Below are positions 57,458 to 64,000 of a stretch of DNA of 64,000 nucleotides, piece by piece. Numbering within the stretch: the stretch's first letter is position 1; each line of letters opens with the position of its first letter. Location of the stretch: NCBI GenBank assembly GCA_947494645.1, contig CANLVO010000001.1, forward strand, positions 1,674,001 to 1,738,000. Direction: 5' to 3'. The notes below the pieces were generated by a model. It did not search any database, was not told where the DNA came from, and saw only the letters and a list, made by a program, of their open reading frames with translations. Origin of the DNA: an uncultured Litoreibacter sp. GTDB lineage: Bacteria > Pseudomonadota > Alphaproteobacteria > Rhodobacterales > Rhodobacteraceae. A program made the translations under genes and the position numbers.

Positions 57458-58915
57458 TCACCCCGACCGGACCGGAGATTTCATGGTCACAAGCTCTTCC
57501 GCCATGGTTGGGTGCACCGCGCAAACCTGATCAAACTGCGCCTTGGTCGCCCCCATTTTCACTGCGATACCGACCATCTGGATCATTTCGCCCGCCGCAG
57601 GTGCTACGATATGACACCCCAATACCACGTCTGTTTCCTGCGACACGATCAGCTTCATCATCACCCGGTCCTCGCGGCCCACGAAGCTTTGCTGCATTGG
57701 CTTGAAGGAGGTGCAATAGACGTCGATGGGCTCTTGATCGCGGGCCTCTTCCTCCGTCATGCCTATGGTGCCCAGCTCTGGCTGGGTGAAGACGGCCGAT
57801 GGGATCAGCGCGTGATCGACCTTGGTCGGATTGCCTTTGAACACGGTTTCAACGAAGGCCATGCCCTCGCGGATAGCCACCGGCGTCAGGTTGACCCGGT
57901 TGGTGACGTCGCCGATGGCATAGATCGAGGGTTGTCCCGTTTGGCTGTAGTCATCCACGACGACCTCGCCCCGACGACCCAGCGACGCGCCTGTATTCTC
58001 CAGACCCAGATTATGCGTGTTTGGGGACCGACCCGTCGCGAAGAGCACCTGATCAAACACTTCCGTGGTGCCGTTCGAGGCCTTGACCCAGATCGGCCCG
58101 CCCTTGCCTGCACTATGTTTGGCGCGCAGCTCTGCCTCCTGCTCCGGGCTCAGCCCGGCAGCGGCATCAGACACCGGCATCTCGGAGGTGTCGTCCACAT
58201 CGGCCTCCCGACGCATTTCTACAACGTTGGTCCCCAGATGCAGCTTCACACCCTTTTGGGTCATCATCTCAGAGACCAGCCCACGGGCCTCGTCGTCGAA
58301 GCCGCGCAGAATCTGCGCCCCGCGGTAATATTGCGTCACATCCACGCCCATCCCGTTGAGGATGCAGGCAAACTCGCAGGCGATGAACCCGCCGCCGACG
58401 ATGAGGATGCGCTTGGGCAGCTCGGGCAAATGGAAGATGTCGTCCGACGTAATTCCCAGATGGTCATTGTCGATGCCCGGCAGCTGCGGCCTGCCGCCAG
58501 TGGCCACAAGGATATGCTTGGCGGTGACCTCTTCGCCGCTGGTGAGCGTCACAGTGTGGGCGTCTTTCACCTTTGCGCGGGCGTCATAAATCGTCACGTT
58601 AGAGTTGGTCAGCAAGGAGCGGTAGACACCTTCCAGCCGGTCAAGCTCCTTGTGCAGCTTACCCTGGAAGCGCGGCCAGTCGAAGCCGCCAGCTTGCACG
58701 GTCCAGCCGTAATCCTGCGCCTCGCCCATGGCTTCGCGGTAACTGGACGCAAACACCATCAACTTTTTCGGCACACAGCCCCGGATCACGCAGGTGCCGC
58801 CCAAACGGCTGTCTTCTGCCAGCGCGACCTTGGCCCCTTCTGCTGACGCGACCCGCGCGGCGCGCACGCCCCCCGACCCGCCGCCAATGACAAACAGATC
58901 AAAATCGAAGCTCAT
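57458..58915 (-). CDS. gor: Glutathione-disulfide reductase
   Basis: Gor reduces GSSG with NADPH. The 485-aa flavoprotein has the FAD motif VIGGGSGGVRAARVA, the redox disulfide GGTCVIRGCVPKK, an NADPH-binding GGGFIACEFACILNGMG and the C-terminal catalytic HPTMAEE. It is about 35 residues longer than E. coli Gor because of an insertion near residues 240-275 (DDTSEMPVSDAAAGLSPEQE). ATG at 58915 has AAGGAA upstream. rpiA precedes it on the same strand by 54 bases. Confidence 0.93.
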   Translation of the reverse strand: MSFDFDLFVIGGGSGGVRAARVASAEGAKVALAEDSRLGGTCVIRGCVPKKLMVFASSYREAMGEAQDYGWTVQAGGFDWPRFQGKLHKELDRLEGVYRSLLTNSNVTIYDARAKVKDAHTVTLTSGEEVTAKHILVATGGRPQLPGIDNDHLGITSDDIFHLPELPKRILIVGGGFIACEFACILNGMGVDVTQYYRGAQILRGFDDEARGLVSEMMTQKGVKLHLGTNVVEMRREADVDDTSEMPVSDAAAGLSPEQEAELRAKHSAGKGGPIWVKASNGTTEVFDQVLFATGRSPNTHNLGLENTGASLGRRGEVVVDDYSQTGQPSIYAIGDVTNRVNLTPVAIREGMAFVETVFKGNPTKVDHALIPSAVFTQPELGTIGMTEEEARDQEPIDVYCTSFKPMQQSFVGREDRVMMKLIVSQETDVVLGCHIVAPAAGEMIQMVGIAVKMGATKAQFDQVCAVHPTMAEELVTMKSPVRSG

Positions 58916-58969
58916 TGGAATTTCCTTCTCGTCGCCCGGACCCTGCCGAGGCCGTTTGGGTGTGCTACG

Positions 58970-59758
58970 TCAGTCAGCGATGTCGGCAAACAGATTGTCG
59001 GTTTCTTCCACCTCGATCTGATCATGCTCGACCGTGCCATTGTTGATGTCGCGGGTTTCCACAGTCCCGTCGCCATTGCCAATCACAACCACGTCACAAA
59101 TGTCGACAAACAGCCCGTTTTCGACGAGCCCGGGGATTTGGTTGAGCACAAGGCTAAGCTGGCGTGCATTGCCGATGCGGCGCAGTTGCAGGTCGAGGAT
59201 GTAGTTGCCCTCGTCCGTGATGTAGGGCGCGTCATTGTTCATCCGCAGCGCCGAGCTTCGGCCCAGCACATCAAGATTGACCAGGGTTTCCTCGATCAGC
59301 GCCTTGGTGGTCTGCCAGCCAAAGGGGATCACCTCCACAGGCAGCGGGAAGGCCCCGAGCGTGTCGACCTGCTTGGTCAGATCGGCAATCACCACCATCT
59401 GATCGGACGCGGTGGCCACGATCTTTTCTTGCAGCAGCGCCCCGCCCCCACCTTTGATCAGGTTGAGGTTGGCGTCATATTCATCGGTGCCATCTATAGT
59501 CAGGTCCAGCCACTTGGCCTCGTCCAGCGTCACAATCGGCACGCCCACCTCGCGGGCCAAGGTCGCGGTGCGCGTTGACGTCGCCACGCCGGTGATGCTG
59601 AGCCCCTCATTACGCACCATGTCACCCAGACATCTGACCATCCATGCGGCGGTTGACCCGGTGCCAAGGCCGACCTTCATGCCGTCTTCCACATAACTGA
59701 CCGCCCGTTTGGCAGCGACGTATTTCGCTTTGTCGATGGGGGACATGTTTTTCGGCAT
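58970..59758 (-). CDS. rpiA: Ribose-5-phosphate isomerase A
   Basis: RpiA interconverts ribose-5-phosphate and ribulose-5-phosphate. The 262-aa protein has GLGTGSTAAWMVRCLG, the catalytic-region DGTDEYDANLNLIKGGGGAL (Asp and Lys) and the KIVATASDQMVVIAD strand region. It is about 40 residues longer than E. coli RpiA because of an acidic C-terminal tail (EHDQIEVEETDNLFADIAD). It may be co-transcribed with gor. Confidence 0.95.
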   Translation of the reverse strand: MPKNMSPIDKAKYVAAKRAVSYVEDGMKVGLGTGSTAAWMVRCLGDMVRNEGLSITGVATSTRTATLAREVGVPIVTLDEAKWLDLTIDGTDEYDANLNLIKGGGGALLQEKIVATASDQMVVIADLTKQVDTLGAFPLPVEVIPFGWQTTKALIEETLVNLDVLGRSSALRMNNDAPYITDEGNYILDLQLRRIGNARQLSLVLNQIPGLVENGLFVDICDVVVIGNGDGTVETRDINNGTVEHDQIEVEETDNLFADIAD

Positions 59759-59885
59759 CAGGGGTCTCCGGGAATTGTAGCGGTCTCTCTATAGAATGTT
59801 TGCGGTCGTGGCGCGAGTGAGAAATGACCGCCATTGGGCGGCTTTCTCGGGCTCTTGTCGCGGACCTTTGACCTGTCTCATCCAG

Positions 59886-60938
59886 CTAAACGTTGACGCG
59901 GATCGTAGCCATCAGGCGCCGCCCGTCCTGCACGCTTAGGCAGGGGTAGGCAGGCGGGCCGTTCATCATCGTATCGGTGGCGAGCACCGGCGCGAAAAGT
60001 GCCGCGACGCGCAGACGTTCCATGGCAGGCAGGCTGCGCATGTAGGTGGGACCCAAAAGCATCGTCTCTGTCAGGCAGCCTTGCACGTTGATAACGTGAT
60101 GACCCCGGCAGGCCAGATGAACCCATGTGACGGATTTTCTGCCGCGCATCACTCGGATTCCCGGCTGGCCCAACAGCGCACGCGCGGGCAACAGCGCGGG
60201 CCCGCCAGAGACCTGTCGCCATTGTCTTGGGTGCCCCACCAGTATCCGGTGCTGCGCGGAGACGACCAGATCTCGGCGTGGCTGCCCAAGGGCTATGGCA
60301 TTCTTCGAAATCAGCACCGGGTGCAGGGCGCTTACCGCATCCGTCAACCGAACGGTGCTGGCCTTCCGCCACATCACCGTCGCGCATGACCCGTCAGGCA
60401 GCCGCAGCCCCATGCCGATTTTCACCGTCTCTACCGGCAACAACCCCTGCGCAGTGTCGATCAAGGTTCCGGCGGCAAAGCAGGGCACGGAGTTCGCCTC
60501 GTAATAACTATGACTGACCGTGTTCGAGCTGCCGTTACTGGCTGTAGCACCGGTGACCTGACTGTCTGTGACAGCATATGCCGTGCCGGGCTGGACCGGG
60601 CCGCTGGAGATATAGCCGACATGGACGCCGTCCACCTCGATCCGGTCGAAGTAGAGAATTGTTCCATCGGGCGCCTGCACCTCGGCGAATTGCGGCGTGT
60701 AGACGGTGCCTGATGCAATCACATTGCCCGCGTCGTCATAGGCGGTGCCAACTTGATTGGCGTCATCGCCGACATTGTTGAAATCCTCGTCCCCGTCGAG
60801 CTGACTGTCATCGTCGGAATACTGAACAAGATTGCGGTCGGTCGCGTAGTCGTAATCCGACCGTAACACGAAGTTGCCCGTGTTCGGATCAAAGACCAAC
60901 GCGTCCTGCGCATAGGTATGAAACTGATAATTGGACAC
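59886..60938 (-). CDS. Hint-domain (hedgehog/intein-type) protein
   Basis: This ~350-aa protein has an acidic N-terminal half with repeated Asp-rich segments (DYDYATDRN, DDDSQLDGDEDF) and a C-terminal Hint domain starting near residue 152 (VPCFAAGTLIDTAQGLLPVE). The domain ends at about HVINVQGCLTETMLLGP. Hint domains of this branch (Hint_2) are abundant in Rhodobacteraceae. The nucleophile-position Cys is present, but self-cleavage is not shown. GTG at 60938, with AGGGAGG upstream, is preferred over a TTG six codons earlier. There is no signal peptide; such proteins are sometimes secreted by type I systems. Confidence 0.83.
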   Translation of the reverse strand: MSNYQFHTYAQDALVFDPNTGNFVLRSDYDYATDRNLVQYSDDDSQLDGDEDFNNVGDDANQVGTAYDDAGNVIASGTVYTPQFAEVQAPDGTILYFDRIEVDGVHVGYISSGPVQPGTAYAVTDSQVTGATASNGSSNTVSHSYYEANSVPCFAAGTLIDTAQGLLPVETVKIGMGLRLPDGSCATVMWRKASTVRLTDAVSALHPVLISKNAIALGQPRRDLVVSAQHRILVGHPRQWRQVSGGPALLPARALLGQPGIRVMRGRKSVTWVHLACRGHHVINVQGCLTETMLLGPTYMRSLPAMERLRVAALFAPVLATDTMMNGPPAYPCLSVQDGRRLMATIRVNV

Positions 60939-61031
60939 CTCGCCCTCCCTTTGCAAAGGAATGCGCTAAGGCAGATGTCCTAACGGGGATTTGTCGCGAG
61001 CCCGAAATCTGCGGACAAATTGAAGGGTGTT

Positions 61032-61694
61032 TTAACGGGCTCCGGTCAATGCTTCGATGACCGCACCCAGACAGTCGCGTGGCAGCAGCACCAGCATGTC
61101 ACGACGCTCAAACGACAGCGTCACGGGTCCGGTGACCTCGTTCGAGGTGCCGACCCGCGTGGCAGGCGACAGGGTCAGGCCGTCGATTGGGTATTTTAGC
61201 CCGGTGCTGCGGCCTTCAACTGGTGCCATCGGATAAAGCGAAAACCGGGTGCCTTTGGGAAGATCAATCGCCAGCTCGGAGGGGCAGAGAAAGCAGATAT
61301 CTTCCTCCCCCAGCAGCAGCACGTTTTGATCCGGGAAATTGACCAGCGTGGTGCAGGCCGCAAGTTGATGGTCCAACCGCCCGCCTGCAAAACCCAGCGC
61401 AAGGATCAGCGGCGCCTCCACGCGTTGCAGGCATTTGGCGAAATCGGTACTGTCTTGCTCTGCGATATGGTGTAGCCTGTCTGCGTCGATGCGCGACCGG
61501 GTCTGCGGCGAGATCGAATCCATGTCTCCAATAACCGCTTGGGGCATGTGACCTGCCGCCAAAGCCGCGTCCGCCCCACCATCGGCGGCGACCAGAACCG
61601 GAGCCAGCGCCAACGCCATTTGCAGGTCGCTTGGGGCTGTCGGGGCACCGCCCAAAAGTGTCAAAAATGTGCGGACCTGAACAATTATCGCCAT
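61032..61694 (-). CDS. thiN: Thiamine pyrophosphokinase
   Basis: ThiN transfers pyrophosphate from ATP to thiamine, giving the active cofactor. The 220-aa protein has the expected Asp-rich motifs: VAADGGADAAL, VIGDMDSI and DSTDFAKCLQ, plus GGRLDHQLAA. The reading frame is open far upstream across the divergent acidic-protein gene, but only the part from about 61694 resembles this family, so the start is placed there; ATG at 61697 is equally possible. Confidence 0.85.
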   Translation of the reverse strand: MAIIVQVRTFLTLLGGAPTAPSDLQMALALAPVLVAADGGADAALAAGHMPQAVIGDMDSISPQTRSRIDADRLHHIAEQDSTDFAKCLQRVEAPLILALGFAGGRLDHQLAACTTLVNFPDQNVLLLGEEDICFLCPSELAIDLPKGTRFSLYPMAPVEGRSTGLKYPIDGLTLSPATRVGTSNEVTGPVTLSFERRDMLVLLPRDCLGAVIEALTGAR

Positions 61695-61838
61695 CATTTG
61701 GGGGATTGAGGCCTTATTAGAAACAAAGAGCAGTGGTTCATAGTCGTCGATCCTTTCGATTTCTACTGATTTTCTCTGGGGATCGAAAACTAAATCGACT
61801 AATTTTGCCCCGTGGGTTGGGGAGAAAGCGAGCACACC

Positions 61839-63899
61839 GTGGTTGGTGATAGTAAAATTCTTACGGTTTCCTACGGAACCTTTTCTTGCACCCTTGAAGG
61901 GTTTGACGATCCATTCTCGACGATGAAAGCGATTGCGGAGTATTTCCGCGACCTCGCCGCCGGGGACCGCTATTTTGGCGCTGAGCCGCCGCAGCCCGAT
62001 ACAGACATGTTGCAGCGCATTGCCGAGCAAGCGAATCGCTCCGCCGTGGATGCCGAAGTGTCCGAGAACTCTTTGGTCCTGCGTCAGGCCGAAACCAGCG
62101 CACCTGCTGCCGTCGCAGCTCCCGTTGCCGCTGCAGCCGCAGCGCCCGTCATGGCCGAGGCAGAGGTTGCTGAGGACGCACCTGTCGCCGAGCCAGAGCC
62201 GGTTGTAGAAGATGCCGCTGAAGACACCGCTGAAGAGGTCGTCGCAGACGCCACTAAGGACGCCGTCGAAGAGGACCTTGCGGCTGACGCAGCTGAGGTC
62301 GCCGACACGCCAGACACCGACCCATCTGAGGAGCTGAGCGAGCACGCAGGCTACGGCCAGCGCGATAGTATCGCCGAGAAGCTGCAGCGCATCCGCGCCG
62401 TGGTCTCCCAAGAGAACACAGCCTCTGACGAAGAAGCCGCGTTCTTCAACGAAGACCAACATGCCGAAGAATACGACGCAGCCCCAGGTGCGCCTCAGGC
62501 AACATATGAGGCCGAATACGGCTCTGAATATGAAGACGAGACGGACCAGGGCAATGAGGCCGATGGCGGCTCCATGCTGGCCAGCGTTATGGCCCGCGCC
62601 GCTGATGATGCGGACACCGACGTCGACGTCGAAGAAGACACTGACGATGACAGCGCGCTGAGCGACGCATTGGCGGCCCTCGAGGAAGACACTGCAGAGG
62701 TCGAAGCAGAGGCGGAAGCCGAACTGGAAACCGAGATCGACGTCGAAGAAGAGCTGGCCTCAGAGGCACAGGCCTTGTCTGACGCGCAGATCGAAGATGA
62801 CGCCGTCGTCTCTATGGAAAGTGATCTCGACGAGATGGACGAGGATGCGCAAGACGCCGCAATCTCCGAACGTCGCCCAATCAAGGTCGAGAAAATCTCC
62901 CGCGAGGACATTGAAGCCGCGCAGTCCGGTGCCGCCTCTATAGACGGGTCCGAGGCCGAGGACGGCTCCGAGCTTTCTGCTGACGCGGAAGAAGAGCTGA
63001 TGCGCGAGCTTGCGCAGGTTGAAGCAGAAATGCTGGCCGCGAGCGAAGATGACGTGGAGGAGGATGACGCCGAGGACATGTCCGAAGTTGAAGCCGCCCA
63101 AGACGACGCTGAGGACACTTCGGAGCAAGACGCCGAAGACCGCGCCGCACGCAAGGAACGTGCCTTGCAGGTGGAAGACGAGGATGACGCGCTGAACCGG
63201 CTTATGGATGCCACCAGCACGCGCATGTCCGATGATGGCGAAGGTGCTGTGCGCCGGGCCTCCATCGCGCATCTCAAAGCGGCTGTGGCTGCGACCAAAG
63301 CTGATGACAGCATCGCGCAGGCCGCCGCGGACGAAGATGAGCGTGAGATGGACCAGTATCGCGATGATCTGGCTCGTGTCGTGCGCCCCAGCCGCGCAAA
63401 ACCGCGCAGCGATGCCTCGGAGAGCAACCGCCCATCGCCACTGGTTCTGGTCAGCGAGCAACGCATTGACGGCGAAGACAGCTCGGAGGCCGAGGCTACC
63501 CCAGACGCCGCCGAAGTGCAGCCACGCCGGATCAACGCAGGCAATCTGGCTTTGGAAGAAGAGTTCGAGGAAGAGGTCGACACCAACCCGTTCGCCGCCT
63601 CCGACAATGAAAGCTTCCGCGCCTTTGCAGCCCGCCATGCGGCTGTTGAACTGCCCGACCTTTTGGAAGCTGCCGCTGCGCATTACGCCTATGTGGAGCA
63701 AAAGGATGACTTCACCCGCCCGATGCTGATGAGCAAGACCTCCAGCATCAACGAAGAGGGTACGATCTCCCGCGAGGAAGGTCTGCGCGCGTTCGGCTCG
63801 CTCCTGCGCCGGGGCCGCATTGTCAAACGTGGCAATGGTAAATTCGTGATCTCGGAGACCTCCCAGTTCACACCAGAGGCTCGCGAAGCCGGGGAGTGA
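61839..63899 (+). CDS. Long acidic protein with conserved ends
   Basis: This ~686-aa protein has a conserved N-terminal ~55 residues (ILTVSYGTFSCTLEGFDDPF; MKAIAEYFRDLAAGDRYFG) and a conserved C-terminal ~75 residues (ISREEGLRAFGSLLRRGRIV; KRGNGKFVISETSQF, winged-helix-like). Between them lie some 500 residues extremely rich in Asp, Glu and Ala, probably disordered. I recall homologs in Rhodobacterales, of no known function; some databases give misleading names. GTG at 61839 is preferred; a GTG nine codons earlier is possible. It is divergent from thiN. Confidence 0.78.
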   Translation: MVGDSKILTVSYGTFSCTLEGFDDPFSTMKAIAEYFRDLAAGDRYFGAEPPQPDTDMLQRIAEQANRSAVDAEVSENSLVLRQAETSAPAAVAAPVAAAAAAPVMAEAEVAEDAPVAEPEPVVEDAAEDTAEEVVADATKDAVEEDLAADAAEVADTPDTDPSEELSEHAGYGQRDSIAEKLQRIRAVVSQENTASDEEAAFFNEDQHAEEYDAAPGAPQATYEAEYGSEYEDETDQGNEADGGSMLASVMARAADDADTDVDVEEDTDDDSALSDALAALEEDTAEVEAEAEAELETEIDVEEELASEAQALSDAQIEDDAVVSMESDLDEMDEDAQDAAISERRPIKVEKISREDIEAAQSGAASIDGSEAEDGSELSADAEEELMRELAQVEAEMLAASEDDVEEDDAEDMSEVEAAQDDAEDTSEQDAEDRAARKERALQVEDEDDALNRLMDATSTRMSDDGEGAVRRASIAHLKAAVAATKADDSIAQAAADEDEREMDQYRDDLARVVRPSRAKPRSDASESNRPSPLVLVSEQRIDGEDSSEAEATPDAAEVQPRRINAGNLALEEEFEEEVDTNPFAASDNESFRAFAARHAAVELPDLLEAAAAHYAYVEQKDDFTRPMLMSKTSSINEEGTISREEGLRAFGSLLRRGRIVKRGNGKFVISETSQFTPEAREAGE

Positions 63900-63928
63900 T
63901 CCCCGCCTTCATTGGCACCAACCACAGG

Positions 63929-63960
63929 ACGGGGCGCGCTTTCGGGCGGGCCCCGTTTTG
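63929..63960 (+). terminator. Rho-independent terminator after the acidic-protein gene
   Basis: ACGGGGC at 63929-63935 pairs with GCCCCGT at 63950-63956, followed by TTTGCGTTT. It lies 30 bases after the stop codon. Confidence 0.75.
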
Positions 63961-64000
63961 CGTTTGCGACACGCGCGCGCGAAGCCCGCGTCGCAATCAG

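Noticed and set aside
61698-62462. Upstream extension of the thiN frame
   Set aside because: The frame is open but crosses the divergent promoter region and the acidic-protein gene; residues there do not resemble thiamine pyrophosphokinase.
62495-63607. 370-codon Ser/Ala-rich frame on the minus strand
   Set aside because: It is antisense to the acidic protein gene; Ser/Ala richness is what the complement of Asp/Glu/Ala codons gives.

Overview
This window looks like core chromosome of an alphaproteobacterium of the Rhodobacterales (Roseobacter group). Several things point there. There is an aa3-type cytochrome oxidase CtaD followed by a DUF2244 gene, a folB-folP-glmM operon, and the order glyQ-DUF6446-glyS-ppdK. 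There is a SAM-II riboswitch in front of metZ, an hflK-hflC-DUF2065 operon with degP nearby, a Hint-domain protein, and a long acidic protein of a type I recall from this order. The DNA is GC-rich and densely coded. I see no rRNA, tRNA, CRISPR array, insertion sequence, phage gene or replication origin.

Layout. 0-4 kb: ctaD (cut by the left edge), DUF2244, a YqeY-like gene, carA. 4-12 kb: a membrane glycosyltransferase with an N-terminal MshEN (c-di-GMP-type) domain, a GntR/FadR regulator, a HAD pyrimidine nucleotidase, a UbiH-type hydroxylase, a class V aminotransferase, two overlapping Lrp regulators with a small DUF7079-like gene, and ilvC transcribed divergently from them. 12-18.6 kb: two tandem EamA transporters, then glmM-folP-folB on the minus strand and a SleB-like cell wall hydrolase. 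18.7-25.3 kb: ppdK, a repeat-rich spacer, and the glycyl-tRNA synthetase operon.

25.6-32 kb is the more accessory part: a SPOR/peptidoglycan-binding protein carrying a trypsin-like domain that has lost its catalytic triad, a merF plus GDCCVxC pair, DUF1304, small secreted and GNAT proteins, an AruI-like ThDP decarboxylase and a LysR regulator. 32-41 kb: a sterol-desaturase family protein, TrkH, an ArsR-SRPBCC-YciI cassette, MgtC, SAM-II-metZ, folE2 and a TetR regulator, then a 0.5-kb gene-free spacer with an unidentified highly structured element. 41-51 kb: yciB, a third EamA protein, ftsY, a NuoE-NuoF fusion, xseA, purD, an FG-GAP protein and a ferredoxin. 51-64 kb: a peptidoglycan-binding lipoprotein, degP, a second sterol-desaturase paralog, DUF2065-hflC-hflK, gor, rpiA, a Hint-domain protein, thiN and the acidic 686-aa protein.

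Themes are envelope maintenance (GlmM, SleB, peptidoglycan-binding proteins, DegP, HflKC, the glycosyltransferase), folate and one-carbon metabolism (FolE2, FolB, FolP, MetZ under SAM control) and central metabolism. The least explained signals are the MshEN-glycosyltransferase fusion, the pseudoprotease, the structured element near 41.1-41.3 kb, a paired TTTTGTACAAAA palindrome before ppdK, and a dispersed GAGTATTTT repeat. All family names were assigned by reading motifs by eye; no search was run.
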